This document shows, piece by piece, positions 8,195-18,900 of a DNA stretch of 64,000 nt. How positions within the stretch are numbered: the first letter of the stretch is position 1; every line of letters starts with the position of its first letter. Below the pieces are notes generated by a model, which had not been told where the DNA came from, did not search any database, and worked only from the letters and a program-made list of their open reading frames with translations. The stretch covers positions 1 through 64,000 of the forward strand of contig JAFYYN010000020.1 in NCBI GenBank assembly GCA_017557525.1, given 5' to 3'. This DNA comes from Lachnospiraceae bacterium. Its GTDB lineage: Bacteria > Bacillota > Clostridia > Lachnospirales > Lachnospiraceae. The position numbers were made by a program, and so were the translations under genes.

Positions 8195-8644
8195 CTATAC
8201 TCTTGGATCGATTGAGTAAACCTTATCAAATTCAAGATCTGCAAAAGGACCCGGCACTACTTCACCGCTCAGTCTTTCATTTCCCAGTATGTCAAGACCA
8301 ACTCTGGGATCCGCTGCAACTTTCTTCATCTCCTTAGGGTCTGTTATATATCTGTCGGGAGTAGCAGGTCCAAATCTGAATGGCATCATGGTACTTTTCT
8401 TTATCTTTAAAGTCAGCTTCTCTGTATCAACCTCAAAGTCAAACCAGCCCTCGATACCGGTCTGATCAAAGCCATAAAACTCACGCCACGACTTAAGATC
8501 CAGACATACCTCAGGTGCAGGGTACATAATCCTTAAGTCTCCGCCCTTTGCCTGCTTTATGTATGCGTTTCCTTCTGCTTCATTGTCTTTTGTCGGGAAA
8601 CAGATAGCACCCACACCACAGTCATAGATAATATTATTTATCAT
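8195..8644 (-). CDS. Probable C-terminal remnant of a right-handed beta-helix protein
   Basis: A 149-residue product beginning INNIIYDCGVGAICFP and continuing DNEAEGNAYIKQAKGG; N-x-I-x-Y and G-N-x-Y steps of this kind are typical of the last turns of parallel beta-helix polysaccharide-active enzymes. The following segment, VCLDLKSWREFYGFDQTG, resembles the tail found after the helix in such enzymes. There is no signal peptide, no good ribosome binding site and an in-frame TAA a few codons upstream. It is probably a truncated relic; the original substrate cannot be told. Confidence 0.5.
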   Translation of the reverse strand: MINNIIYDCGVGAICFPTKDNEAEGNAYIKQAKGGDLRIMYPAPEVCLDLKSWREFYGFDQTGIEGWFDFEVDTEKLTLKIKKSTMMPFRFGPATPDRYITDPKEMKKVAADPRVGLDILGNERLSGEVVPGPFADLEFDKVYSIDPRV

Positions 8645-8760
8645 CTTCGCATCAATCAGCCCTGTCAGGATCGATTATTCACCCCATGAACATTTTTCCT
8701 GTTCATCTTCATTTTATCAATATTTCTAACAGAAAGCAATCTTTTTTAGGAGTATATTAT

Positions 8761-10014
8761 TTATAACTGGCACACAAAGGAAATTACCCCATCCTTCCAG
8801 GAGGCCTTTATACTGCCACCGTACTGCCTGCATATGCTTTCGGCAATTGACAGTCCGATGCCGTAACCACCCTTGTCAATATTATGGGATTTATCCTCCC
8901 TGTAAAAACGGTCAAAGAAAAGGTTATAATCCGCATCCTTACCTTCAGCGTAGCTGTTGGAAACACAAAGGCGGATCCTGCTCTTCTTCGTCTGACTAAG
9001 TGCAATGGTAACCTCTCCGTTATCATCACAGTATTTTATCGCATTATCTATAAGGATAGTTGTAAGCTGTCTGAGTTTACTCTCATCAACTGTCACCATA
9101 ACATCCTTATCGATTTCTTTTGACAATTTTTTTCCCGACTGTTTTGCCACAGCTTCATACGGGGAAACTGTCTGTTCCAGGACATCGGTTGCATTTATGC
9201 TTGCCATTTGACTGGTGTCCTCTTTTTCTTCGGCTCTAGCTATCATTACCAGGTTCTGGATCAGTCCGTTCAAATGGTCTACCTGATTAAGTGTAGATTT
9301 CGTCCATTCATTTTCTCCCCCGGTAACCTCTAACAGCTCCGTATTTGCCCTGATCACTGCAAGGGGTGTTTTAAGCTCATGGCTGGCATTTGTAATGAAC
9401 TGTCTCTGTCTTTTACTGTTCTCTATTTCCGGTCGGATCATTTTATTTGACAGTATTATAACCAGGAAATACGTGATCAGTAACGCAATAAGTATCGTTA
9501 CTATGGTAGCAGAAAGAATCCGGAGTGAAGTTTCTTCTTCCGAGGTACAGTCAAGTATCGCCAATGTAACTTTTCCATCCTCCGAATATTCCTTTGTATA
9601 ATAGTATACTCCGTAATGTCCGAAAGTGTCGTCATCCTTTAACATTTCCTGAGAATATCCGGCAACCAGGTTCATTTCGTTTGAATTATTGGAATTACTG
9701 ATAAACTCGGAAACATTCCCACTCCCGTCAAATCTTATGAAAAAGAAATGGTTATGTCTGTAGGAGGGTGAAAAAACATCTCCTATAGAAGGTGTAAAGG
9801 GTCTGTTATCCTCACGGTTAAAAATTTCCTCATCCTCATTTCTTACTCCCTGATTTCTCAAAAGATTTGAAAGTGTGGACTTTATCGAGTTAACCGAAAC
9901 GACATGACTTGATACATTTATAAACACACCAATAAAAACCATTACCAGTAAAAAGGAAAGCATGGCTATTATTATAAATTTTCTCTTTAGTAGATGGATT
10001 TCTTTTGTATTCAT
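8761..10014 (-). CDS. Sensor histidine kinase (EnvZ/OmpR-type partner)
   Basis: 417 residues. Membrane segments at about 12-34 and 168-192 enclose a roughly 130-residue extracellular sensor region rich in Asn/Ser/Asp. The H-box is NASHELKTPLAVIRAN with phospho-acceptor His212, and the ATPase part has LIDNAIKYCDDNGEV (N box) and DKGGYGIGLSIAESICRQYG (G1/G2 boxes). The usual HAMP linker is very short or absent. It starts 10 bases after the response regulator stop. It phosphorylates that regulator; the signal is unknown. Distal gene of an operon headed by an alarmone synthetase. Confidence 0.93.
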   Translation of the reverse strand: MNTKEIHLLKRKFIIIAMLSFLLVMVFIGVFINVSSHVVSVNSIKSTLSNLLRNQGVRNEDEEIFNREDNRPFTPSIGDVFSPSYRHNHFFFIRFDGSGNVSEFISNSNNSNEMNLVAGYSQEMLKDDDTFGHYGVYYYTKEYSEDGKVTLAILDCTSEEETSLRILSATIVTILIALLITYFLVIILSNKMIRPEIENSKRQRQFITNASHELKTPLAVIRANTELLEVTGGENEWTKSTLNQVDHLNGLIQNLVMIARAEEKEDTSQMASINATDVLEQTVSPYEAVAKQSGKKLSKEIDKDVMVTVDESKLRQLTTILIDNAIKYCDDNGEVTIALSQTKKSRIRLCVSNSYAEGKDADYNLFFDRFYREDKSHNIDKGGYGIGLSIAESICRQYGGSIKASWKDGVISFVCQL

Positions 10015-10024
10015 ATCAAATACC

Positions 10025-10699
10025 TCACTGATTATCTGCCAAAAGCTTAAAATTTCCTCCTTTTGTTCCGGAAATGGTAACCACGGAGCCTACCGATCTC
10101 AGCTTACCTTTAAGATAACTGATATAAAGCCATACTGTATCCGAGTGTGCATTTCCGTCACCCTTCCATACATGGCTCAGAATGTATTCTGTTGATAATT
10201 CAGTATCCTTGTTAGCCAGTAAGACCTGCATAAGCTCGGATTCAGTCTGAGACAGGCTTACGGTATTGTGAGCGGATAAAATACACTCCTTTGGGGACAG
10301 TGTAATATCGGCGTATTTCAGTTCAGCAGTACCATATTCTCCTGTCCTGCGTGTCATTGAACGTATACGGGCAAGCAGCTCCTTCATGGCAAAGGGTTTT
10401 GTCAGATAATCATCAGCACCTGCATCTAACCCCGCTACTCTGTCATCTATTTCTGCCTTTGCTGTAAGCATCAGCACCGGAGTAAGAATATGTCGGTTCC
10501 TCATTTCCTTTAAAACCTCCAGCCCGTCTTTCTTTGGCATCATTATATCAAGTATGACCCCATCGTAATCGGACTGCATAATACATTCTAACGCCTCTTC
10601 GCCGTCAAAGGCACTTTTCACCTCGTACTGCTCATGCTGCAGCAAAGCAGTTATCGCCCTGTTAAGGTCCTGTGTATCCTCAGCTAGTAATATTTTCAT
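10025..10699 (-). CDS. OmpR/PhoB-family response regulator
   Basis: 224 residues. Receiver domain 1-115 with acidic pocket E7/D8, phosphorylation site Asp51 in GVILDIMMPKKDG and Lys in LTKPF. The C-terminal winged helix runs from about 130 (LSQTESELMQVLLANKDTE). The first 20 bases overlap the end of the alarmone synthetase gene, so translation is likely coupled. It is followed by its kinase 10 bases downstream. Target genes are unknown; autoregulation is common in the family. Confidence 0.93.
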   Translation of the reverse strand: MKILLAEDTQDLNRAITALLQHEQYEVKSAFDGEEALECIMQSDYDGVILDIMMPKKDGLEVLKEMRNRHILTPVLMLTAKAEIDDRVAGLDAGADDYLTKPFAMKELLARIRSMTRRTGEYGTAELKYADITLSPKECILSAHNTVSLSQTESELMQVLLANKDTELSTEYILSHVWKGDGNAHSDTVWLYISYLKGKLRSVGSVVTISGTKGGNFKLLADNQ

Positions 10700-11288
10700 C
10701 AGATTCCGACTCCATTATAAGATTTTTTATAGCCTGCATAGAAACATCTGTTGATGCAAGTTCATCTGCACAGCGTTTAAGTTCGGCTACTATCAGTTCC
10801 GTGTCACATGTCAGGTTTTTCTTATATTTCATATGATGCTCCAGGGCTGCCCATGTATCCATTGAAATTGTACGCAGCTGAACCTCTATATAATAACCGT
10901 CAAAGGTCTGCAGTATCATATGATAGCTTCTGTACCCGTTTGGCTTGGCCTTGCGGATATAGTCTTTTTCCTGTATCACGCTGATATCAGGCATCTGTAT
11001 GATATAATCCCTCATGATATAAACATCGTCAAGAAAAGCACATACTATCCTGATGCCTATCGCATCCTTTATCTCCTTAAGCGCACTTTCTTCCGTTTCG
11101 GGTAATCCGTTCCGCCTGCATTTTTCTCTCATGCTTTCATCGGATTTTATCCTTGCAAGATAATGCTCTATCGGATCCATCCCCTGCTCATTAAGGATTT
11201 TTTCCCGTAAACCTGCAATCCGGTCCTGCATATTTTTAACGATTTCTTCCATTCTGTTTATGTGATTTCCATATATGCTGTTCCCCAT
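10680..11288 (-). CDS. Small alarmone synthetase (RelA/SpoT-domain GTP pyrophosphokinase, RelQ/YjbM-like)
   Basis: 202 residues with only the (p)ppGpp synthetase domain: EIKDAIGIRIVCAFLDDVY, the RelA-type KPNGYRSYHMILQ and the EVQLRTISMDTWAALEHHMK signature. HD hydrolase, TGS and ACT domains are absent, as in small alarmone synthetases. It would make pppGpp/ppGpp or pGpp from ATP and GTP/GDP/GMP. The ATG at 11288 is chosen, with GGGGAG upstream; a longer frame back to 11396 lacks a ribosome binding site and would include the terminator of queT. It overlaps the response regulator gene by 20 bases. Confidence 0.88.
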   Translation of the reverse strand: MGNSIYGNHINRMEEIVKNMQDRIAGLREKILNEQGMDPIEHYLARIKSDESMREKCRRNGLPETEESALKEIKDAIGIRIVCAFLDDVYIMRDYIIQMPDISVIQEKDYIRKAKPNGYRSYHMILQTFDGYYIEVQLRTISMDTWAALEHHMKYKKNLTCDTELIVAELKRCADELASTDVSMQAIKNLIMESESDENITS

Positions 11289-11319
11289 AAAATCTCCCCG
11301 TTTATTGTTGTTTGGTTCT

Positions 11320-11325
11320 ATTATA
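11320..11325 (-). promoter_or_regulatory. -10 box for the alarmone synthetase/two-component operon
   Basis: TATAAT on the minus strand 32 bases before the start codon; a weak TTGTTT lies 16 bp upstream. It sits just after the queT terminator, so the operon has its own promoter. Confidence 0.45.
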
Positions 11326-11354
11326 AACTTATTTTGTGAAAAAACAATTAACTG

Positions 11355-11390
11355 TGTAAAAAAAGAAAAACAGGGGAAAATCCCCTGTCT
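11355..11390 (-). terminator. Terminator of queT
   Basis: On the minus strand ACAGGGGA/TCCCCTGT with an AAAA-type loop is followed by TTTTTCTTTTTTT. It lies a few bases after the queT stop codon. Confidence 0.92.
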
Positions 11391-11395
11391 GATCA

Positions 11396-11884
11396 TTAAC
11401 TTTCACTAAAAATAACATTCCTGTGAGGCTTTAACAGTTTCAAAAGCAGGATACCGAGTATGCCACAGGAAATCACCTCTCCTGCCCCTACTGTAAGCAT
11501 AAGGAAGGGTATACTGTCAGGTACCTCATATGCATAAGCTAAAACAAAAGGTACTATTATCGTATTTGCAAGTATGGGCGGGATAGCTGCACACCAGTCG
11601 GGCAGCTTCTTCCTGATCGCATATGTACCTAATGCTCCGAGAAGAGTTGCGACACTTCCGAAAATTATATCCCAGATAACGCCGCCACACATTATATTAC
11701 TTAAGATACAGCCCACAAACAGACCGGGAACGGCTGCGTTTGTGAAAAATGGAAGGATAGTCAGCGCTTCTGAAATCCTTACCTGGATTGTTCCGCTGGC
11801 AAGACCCAAGGCGTTAGCCACCAATGTGAAAACTACGTATAATGCAGCAATGATCGCTGCCTGTGTTAAATATTTTACTTTCAT
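11396..11884 (-). CDS. queT: QueT-family queuosine precursor (preQ1/preQ0) transporter, ECF S-component
   Basis: A 162-residue hydrophobic protein with five to six predicted membrane helices. The start MKVKYLTQAAIIAALYVVFT and the segment IQVRISEALTILPFF are characteristic of QueT, the substrate-binding subunit of an ECF transporter for 7-deazaguanine precursors of queuosine. ATG at 11884 has GAAAGGATT 7 bases upstream; a longer frame to 12052 runs through the leader RNA and is rejected. No other queuosine gene is near. Expression is probably set by the riboswitch and terminator upstream. Confidence 0.9.
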   Translation of the reverse strand: MKVKYLTQAAIIAALYVVFTLVANALGLASGTIQVRISEALTILPFFTNAAVPGLFVGCILSNIMCGGVIWDIIFGSVATLLGALGTYAIRKKLPDWCAAIPPILANTIIVPFVLAYAYEVPDSIPFLMLTVGAGEVISCGILGILLLKLLKPHRNVIFSES

Positions 11885-11937
11885 TGTTTTAATCCTTTCG
11901 CTTATCATTTTCTTTTCGCTAAGGATACCATCTAAAC

Positions 11938-11968
11938 TAAAAATGGCTCCATGATACCATGGAGCCAT
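11938..11968 (-). terminator. Intrinsic terminator in the queT leader (riboswitch expression platform)
   Basis: ATGGCTCCATG / CATGGAGCCAT is a perfect 11-bp stem (11943-11968) followed on the minus strand by TTTTTAGTTTAG. It stands between the aptamer and the queT start. Upstream CAAAACTA and a later TAGTTTTATTTTG are complementary, giving a plausible alternative pairing. Confidence 0.85.
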
Positions 11969-12000
11969 AATTAATTGCATCAAAATAAAACTAATTACAG

Positions 12001-12044
12001 TCCTAGTTTTGTTTAACGACAGGATGGTACAAGCGAACTGTCGG
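12001..12044 (-). promoter_or_regulatory. preQ1 riboswitch-like aptamer upstream of queT
   Basis: On the minus strand a 6-bp stem CGACAG/CTGTCG encloses a loop beginning TTC and containing ACC, followed by an A-rich tail AAACAAAACTAGGA. This is the layout of preQ1 class I aptamers (small stem-loop plus A-rich tail ending CTA that folds back as a pseudoknot). The position before a queT gene and the downstream terminator support this. The loop departs from the consensus, so the exact class is not certain. It begins only about 20 bases after the rpoC stop. Confidence 0.58.
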
Positions 12045-12064
12045 CATCGCACGGATGCTATTTA

Positions 12065-15000
12065 TTATTCATCGTCCTGATTAGAATCTTCTACGTCCTC
12101 GAACTCATCATCAGAATATTCACCTTCGTAATCCTCGTTTGAATACTCTCCCTGATAACTATCCTCATAGTATTCATCGTTCTCGTCGTAGTATCCGTCC
12201 TGCTCATCTTCGTCCTCAGCGCTGTCATCATAGTACTCGTCATTATCCTTGTACTTGTTCTGCTTAGCATTGAACTGCTCGTAGCGCCTGTTGGCCTCCA
12301 TAGCCTCTTCAAACTCAGCATCAGTACTTAAGTGGATATTGCGGTATGTCTTCATACCTGTACCTGCAGGTATAAGCTTACCTATGATAACATTTTCCTT
12401 TAAGCCGATAAGAGGATCGACCTTACCACGGCAAGCTGCCTCGGTAAGAACCTTGGTTGTCTCCTGGAATGAAGCTGCTGAAAGGAATGAGTTGGTTGCA
12501 AGAGCTGCCTTTGTGATACCGAGCATAACCTCAACACCTTCAGCGGGCTTCTTGCCGTCCTTAACTGCTGCCTCATTTGCATCAAGATACTCAAACAGGT
12601 CAACCATGCTGCCGGGAAGGAATTCTGTATCTCCGTTTTCTTCGATACGAACCTTCTTCAGCATCTGACGAACGATAACCTCGATGTGCTTATCATTGAT
12701 CTCAACACCCTGAAGTCTGTAAACACGCTGTACTTCCTGGATCATGTAATCCTGAACAGCACGGAGTCCCTTGATCTTCAGTATGTCATGAGGATTAACC
12801 GAACCTTCGGTCAGCTCATCACCGGCCTCTAAGATCTGTCCATCCTCTACCTTTATACGTGAACCGTAAGGGATAAGGTAATTCTTAGACTCGATATTAC
12901 CGTCCTCATCAGTCCTTGTAACAACAACTTCTCTCTTCTTCTTAGTATCCTTGATGGTTACTGTGCCGCCAAATTCAGCGATGATAGCGAGTCCCTTAGG
13001 CTTACGAGCCTCGAAAAGTTCCTCGACACGGGGAAGACCCTGTGTAATGTTATCACCAGCAACACCACCGGTATGGAAGGTACGCATTGTAAGCTGTGTA
13101 CCGGGCTCACCGATTGACTGTGCAGCTATGATACCGACTGCCTCACCTACCTGTACAGGCTCACCTGTAGCCATGTTAGCACCGTAACACTTAGCACAGA
13201 TACCAAGATGTGAACGGCATGTAAGAACTGTACGGATCTTAACCTTTGCATCAAAGCCCTTGTCCTTAACTGCCTTAGTTTCCATAATTCTCTCTGCACG
13301 CTTGGGAGTGATCATATGGTTCTTCTTAACGATGATCTCTCCGTTATCGTCAAAGATATCCTCACAGGAGAAACGTCCTGTGATACGCTCTTTAAGTGAC
13401 TCGATAACTTCCTTGCCGTCTGCAAAGATCTTAACTTCCATGCCCGGAATATTTTCCTGGCCTTCACAACAGTCATTCTCACGGATGATCTGATCCTGTG
13501 AAACATCAACAAGACGACGGGTCAGATAACCTGAGTCTGCTGTACGGAGCGCTGTATCGGAAAGTCCCTTACGGGCGCCGTGTGCCGAGATGAAGTACTC
13601 CATAACATCAAGACCTTCACGGAAGTTAGCCTTGATAGGAAGCTCGATTGTCTTACCTGATGTATCTGCCATCAGACCACGCATACCTGCAAGCTGTTTG
13701 ATCTGCTTTTCGGAACCACGGGCTCCTGAGTCAGCCATCATGTAAATGTTATTGTATTTATCAAGACCCTGCATCAGCTTAACGGTGATCTCATCATCGG
13801 CCTTTCTCCAGGTCTCGATAACTGCCTTATAACGCTCTTCATCGGTAAGGAAACCTCTGCGGTACTTCTTAGCGATTGTATCAACGTCTGCCTCCGCCTT
13901 AGCAACTATTTCCTTCTTTTCCGGAGGAACGGTCATATCTGAAATAGAAACCGTCATAGCTGCTCTGGTTGAATACTTGTAACCTAAGGACTTGATAGCA
14001 TCAAGAGTCTCAGCTGTCATTGTTGCGCCGTGATTGTTGATGCACTTTTCAAGGATGCCCTTAAGCTGCTTTTTCTTTACAAGGAAATCGATCTCGAGAT
14101 CGAGATAATTATCCTTTACTGATCTGTCAACATAGCCTAAATCCTGAGAAATAGCCTCGTTTAAGATAAGTCTTCCGAGTGTGGTGTCGATTACCTTGGT
14201 AATCTTCTCACCCGTCTCGGGCCAGATACCCTCACGGCGTACCTTGATAGGTGCCTGAAGAGTGATAAATCCGTTCTCATATGCAAGGATTGCTTCAGCA
14301 GTATTCTTATAGAAGCTACCTGCACCCTTGTCTGCTTCTTTCTTTAATGTCAGATAGTAGATACCGAGTACCATATCCTGTGAAGGAACGGCAACAGGAC
14401 CACCGTCTGAAGGCTTAAGCAGGTTGTTAGGTGAAAGCATGAGGAATCTTGCTTCTGCCTGTGCCTCAACTGAAAGAGGAAGATGCACAGCCATCTGGTC
14501 ACCGTCGAAGTCGGCGTTGAACGCTGTACATACGAGAGGATGAAGCTTGATAGCCTTACCTTCAACAAGTATCGGCTCAAATGCCTGGATACCAAGTCTG
14601 TGCAGTGTAGGAGCACGGTTCAGCATAACGGGATGCTCATGGATGACATCCTCAAGGATGTCCCAAACCTGAGTCTCCAAATGCTCTACCATCTTCTTAG
14701 CCTGCTTGATATTTGTAGCGATACCGCGTGCATTAAGCTCCTTCATAACGAAAGGCTTAAAGAGCTCGATAGCCATCTCCTTAGGCAGACCACACTGATA
14801 AATCTTTAATTCGGGACCAACTACGATAACTGAACGTCCCGAATAGTCAACACGCTTTCCTAAAAGGTTCTGTCTGAAACGTCCCTGCTTACCCTTTAAG
14901 AGATCTGAAAGTGACTTCAGATTTCTGTTTCCGGGGCCTGTAACAGCACGTCCGCGACGGCCGTTATCGATAAGGGCATCAACTGCCTCCTGGAGCATAC

Positions 15001-15886
15001 GCTTTTCGTTTCTTACAATGATCTCGGGAGTTCCTAAGGTAAGGAGCTTCTTCAATCTGTTATTTCTGTTAATGATACGACGATAAAGATCGTTCATATC
15101 TGATGTAGCAAAACGTCCGCCATCAAGCTGAACCATAGGACGAAGATCCGGAGGAAGTACGGGGATAGCCTGGAGTATCATCCACTCAGGCTTGTTTCCT
15201 GACTCACGGAAAGCTTCAAATACCTCTAACCTCTTGATGATCCTTGCACGCTTCTGTCCTGTTGAAGCCTCAAGCTCTGCATGAAGCTCTTCGCAGTCCT
15301 TCTCAAGATCGATCTTCTTTAAGAGCTCGAGTATTGCCTCGGCACCCATTCCTACGCGGAATGCATTCTCCTCGGGCCACTTTTCCTTAGCTTCGTTATA
15401 TTCATACTCTGACAGGATGTCCTTGTTATTAAGGGTTGTATTACCCTTATCAAGAACTATATATGATGCAAAATAAAGTACTTTCTCTAAGTTTCTGGGT
15501 GAGATATCAAGGATAAGTCCCATACGTGAAGGGATACCCTTGAAATACCAGATGTGTGATACGGGAGCAGCAAGATCGATATGACCCATTCTCTCACGAC
15601 GAACGGAAGCCTTGGTAACCTCAACTCCGCACTTATCACAGATAACGCCCTTAAAGCGAATCTTCTTATACTTACCGCAATGACACTCCCAGTCCTTGCT
15701 CGGTCCGAATATTTTCTCGCAGAAAAGACCGTCTCTCTCAGGCTTTAAGGTACGGTAGTTGATAGTTTCTGCCTTCTTTACCTCTGCCCTTGACCATTCA
15801 CGGATCTTCTCCGGAGAAGCAAGTCCGATACGGATGGCATCATAATTAATATCCTTAACAGTATCTGTATTGTAATCTGTAGACAT
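12065..15886 (-). CDS. rpoC: DNA-directed RNA polymerase beta' subunit
   Basis: 1273 residues. Zinc-binding [20 protein letters not shown] lies near the N-terminus, the catalytic NADFDGD (457-463) chelates Mg, a second zinc site has [13 protein letters not shown], and the bridge-helix/trigger-loop region includes [16 protein letters not shown]. The ATG at 15886 is preferred, with GGAAAGG upstream, over one 6 codons earlier. Unusually, the last 60 or so residues are an acidic tyrosine-rich tail ([20 protein letters not shown] and onward) absent from model RpoC proteins. It is 46 bases downstream of rpoB. Confidence 0.98.
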   Translation of the reverse strand: MSTDYNTDTVKDINYDAIRIGLASPEKIREWSRAEVKKAETINYRTLKPERDGLFCEKIFGPSKDWECHCGKYKKIRFKGVICDKCGVEVTKASVRRERMGHIDLAAPVSHIWYFKGIPSRMGLILDISPRNLEKVLYFASYIVLDKGNTTLNNKDILSEYEYNEAKEKWPEENAFRVGMGAEAILELLKKIDLEKDCEELHAELEASTGQKRARIIKRLEVFEAFRESGNKPEWMILQAIPVLPPDLRPMVQLDGGRFATSDMNDLYRRIINRNNRLKKLLTLGTPEIIVRNEKRMLQEAVDALIDNGRRGRAVTGPGNRNLKSLSDLLKGKQGRFRQNLLGKRVDYSGRSVIVVGPELKIYQCGLPKEMAIELFKPFVMKELNARGIATNIKQAKKMVEHLETQVWDILEDVIHEHPVMLNRAPTLHRLGIQAFEPILVEGKAIKLHPLVCTAFNADFDGDQMAVHLPLSVEAQAEARFLMLSPNNLLKPSDGGPVAVPSQDMVLGIYYLTLKKEADKGAGSFYKNTAEAILAYENGFITLQAPIKVRREGIWPETGEKITKVIDTTLGRLILNEAISQDLGYVDRSVKDNYLDLEIDFLVKKKQLKGILEKCINNHGATMTAETLDAIKSLGYKYSTRAAMTVSISDMTVPPEKKEIVAKAEADVDTIAKKYRRGFLTDEERYKAVIETWRKADDEITVKLMQGLDKYNNIYMMADSGARGSEKQIKQLAGMRGLMADTSGKTIELPIKANFREGLDVMEYFISAHGARKGLSDTALRTADSGYLTRRLVDVSQDQIIRENDCCEGQENIPGMEVKIFADGKEVIESLKERITGRFSCEDIFDDNGEIIVKKNHMITPKRAERIMETKAVKDKGFDAKVKIRTVLTCRSHLGICAKCYGANMATGEPVQVGEAVGIIAAQSIGEPGTQLTMRTFHTGGVAGDNITQGLPRVEELFEARKPKGLAIIAEFGGTVTIKDTKKKREVVVTRTDEDGNIESKNYLIPYGSRIKVEDGQILEAGDELTEGSVNPHDILKIKGLRAVQDYMIQEVQRVYRLQGVEINDKHIEVIVRQMLKKVRIEENGDTEFLPGSMVDLFEYLDANEAAVKDGKKPAEGVEVMLGITKAALATNSFLSAASFQETTKVLTEAACRGKVDPLIGLKENVIIGKLIPAGTGMKTYRNIHLSTDAEFEEAMEANRRYEQFNAKQNKYKDNDEYYDDSAEDEDEQDGYYDENDEYYEDSYQGEYSNEDYEGEYSDDEFEDVEDSNQDDE

Positions 15887-15932
15887 AATTACTTTCCTTT
15901 CCAATTTTATTCTGTATTTTTATTCGGCTTTA

Positions 15933-18900
15933 TCACACCTCGTCATCCGAGCTGTCATCGTTATAATCTGCATACATATCATCATCCTGCATATAGGAAT
16001 CATATGAATCATACATATCCCCATTACCGTCAGGATCGCCTTCTAATACAGAATATCCGGCGTCTTCATATTCATCATCGTAAGACTTGTTGTAATCATC
16101 CTCGGTACCTTCACGCCAAGCCTCCCCGGTATTCTCACTGTAATCGATATCCTCGGTAAGCTTGATCTCCTCACCGTTTTCATCAAGTACGGTAACATCC
16201 AGTGCCAGGGACTGAAGTTCCTTTAAGAGCACCTTAAATGACTCGGGAATGCCGGGCTTTGAAATATTCTCGCCCTTAACAATTGCCTCATAAGTCTTAA
16301 TACGTCCGGTAACATCATCAGACTTAACTGTAAGGATTTCCTGAAGTACATGGCTTGCACCATAAGCTTCAAGAGCCCAAACTTCCATCTCACCGAAACG
16401 CTGTCCACCGAACTGGGCTTTACCACCGAGAGGCTGCTGTGTAACAAGTGAGTAAGGTCCGATCGAACGAGCATGGATCTTATCATCTACTAAGTGGTGC
16501 AGCTTCAGGTAGTGCATGAATCCGATCGTAACCGCTCCGTCGAAGTACTCTCCTGAACGACCGTCACGAAGTCTTACCTTACCGTCACGGTTGATCGGAA
16601 CGCCTCTCCAGTTATCACGGCTTGCAAGATTGCTCTCTGAACCGAGATAAGCCATAACCTCTTTTCCGAGTACCTTTGCATACTTGGAAGTGAAGTTCTC
16701 CATCTTAGAGTCGAACTCTTCTCCCTTATCCTCGGCCTTTGCTGCCCATGCTTTCTTCTCCTCTTCATCGAAAGGAAGATTTGCATAGTCGTTAGCCATA
16801 TCAAGTGTATCCTGGATATCATCCTCATCAGCACCGTCAAATACGGGTGTTGAAATGTTAAATCCAAGTACCTTTGCAGCCAGGCTCAAGTGGATCTCAA
16901 GCACCTGACCGATATTCATACGTGAAGGCACGCCCAAAGGATTAAGCACGATATCAAGCGGTCTTCCGTTAGGCAGGAACGGCATATCTTCTACAGGAAG
17001 TACACGGGAAACAACACCTTTGTTTCCGTGACGGCCTGCCATCTTGTCGCCGACCTGGATCTTTCTCTTCTGAGCTATATATACACGTACAGTCTGGTTA
17101 ACACCGGGCTGCATCTCATCACCGTTTTCTCTGGTGAATACCTTTGTATCAACTATGATACCATACTCGCCGTGAGGTACACGGAGTGAAGTATCACGAA
17201 CTTCTCTTGCCTTCTCACCGAAGATTGCACGAAGGAGCTTCTCTTCGGGAGTAAGATCGGTCTCTCCCTTAGGAGTAACACGACCTACTAAGATATCACC
17301 GGCACGAACCTCTGCACCGATACGGATAATACCGCGTTCATCAAGATCCTTTAACGCGTCATCGCCGACACCTGAGATATCTCTAGTGATCTGCTCGGGT
17401 CCAAGCTTGGTATCACGAGCCTCTACGTCATACTCCTCGATATGTACCGAAGTATAAACATCCTCAGCAACAAGTCTTTCGCTAAGAAGTACCGCATCCT
17501 CGTAGTTGTAGCCTTCCCATGTCATGAAACCGATGAGAGGGTTGGTACCGAGTGCCAGCTCGCCGTGATCTGTTGAAGGACCGTCTGCGATAACCTGACC
17601 TGCTTTAACAACATCGCCCTTATTAACTATAGGCTTCTGGTTGATGCAGGTACCCTGGTTACTTCTCGTAAACTTGATGAGCTTGTACTCATCACGTGTA
17701 CCGTCATCCTTCTTTATTACTATATGAGTAGCAGTGGCTTTTTCAACCTTACCTGCATTCTTTGCAACTACACAAACACCAGAGTCAACTGCTGTCTTAT
17801 GCTCCATACCGGTACCTACTACAGGAGCCTGGGTATTAAGAAGCGGAACTGCCTGACGCTGCATGTTGGAACCCATCAGTGCACGGTTAGCATCGTCGTT
17901 CTCAAGGAACGGGATAAGTGCTGTCGCAACAGAGAATACCATCTTAGGCGATACATCCATGAAATCAACCTTTGTGCTCTGGAACTGTGATGTATCCTCC
18001 TTGAAACGTCCTGAAACGTTCGCACTCATGAAATGACCTTCTTCATCAAGAGGTGTATTAGCCTGAGCTACTACGTACTTATCCTCTTCATCTGCAGTCA
18101 TGTAAATAACTTCATCTGTAACTTTAGGATTCTCAGGATCTGACTTATCAACCTTACGATAAGGAGCCTCGATAAATCCGTACTCGTTAATTCTTGCATA
18201 AGATGCAAGGGAGTTGATCAGACCGATATTAGGACCTTCGGGAGTCTCGATAGGACACATTCTGCCGTAATGTGAATAGTGAACATCACGTACCTCGAAT
18301 GAAGCTCTGTCTCTTGACAGACCGCCGGGACCAAGGGCTGAAAGTCTTCTCTTGTGAGCAAGCTCACCGAGAGGGTTATGCTGATCCATGAACTGTGACA
18401 GCTGTGAACTTCCGAAGAACTCCTTAACTGCAGCAGTTACAGGTTTAATATTTATAAGGTTCTGAGGGCTGACATCATCAGGATTGGTTGTGGTCATTCT
18501 CTCACGAACAACTCTTTCCATTCTTGAAAGACCGATACGGTACTGGTTCTGAAGAAGCTCGCCAACCGCCCTGATACGTCTGTTTCCTAAGTGGTCGATA
18601 TCATCCTTGTTTCCTACGCCATACTCAAGATGTATATTGTAGCTTACTGATGCGAAGATATCCTCTTTGGTGATATGCTTAGGAATAAGAAGTGCTGTGC
18701 TTCTCTTGATGGCATCCTTAAGCTCGTCCTCATTCTCGTACTGCTCTAAGAGCGCCTTAAGTGCGGGATAGTAAACAGGCTCAGTGATACCAAGCTCTGC
18801 CTTCATGGCATCATCACACTCGAAAGGAAGATGGCAGGCAATATCAACTGCCATATTGGAAATAACCTTTACGTTATGATCCTCTGCCTTTACAACGATT

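Noticed and set aside
11289..11396. Longer start for the alarmone synthetase
   Set aside because: The extra 36 codons cover the queT terminator and promoter region and have no ribosome binding site.
11885..12052. Longer queT frame starting at 12052
   Set aside because: It would translate the riboswitch-like leader and terminator; the ATG at 11884 has a good ribosome binding site and matches QueT length.
12291..12668. Long plus-strand frames opposite rpoC and rpoB (also 17724-17990, 19563-19829)
   Set aside because: They are antisense to strongly conserved coding sequence, lack ribosome binding sites and have no family resemblance.
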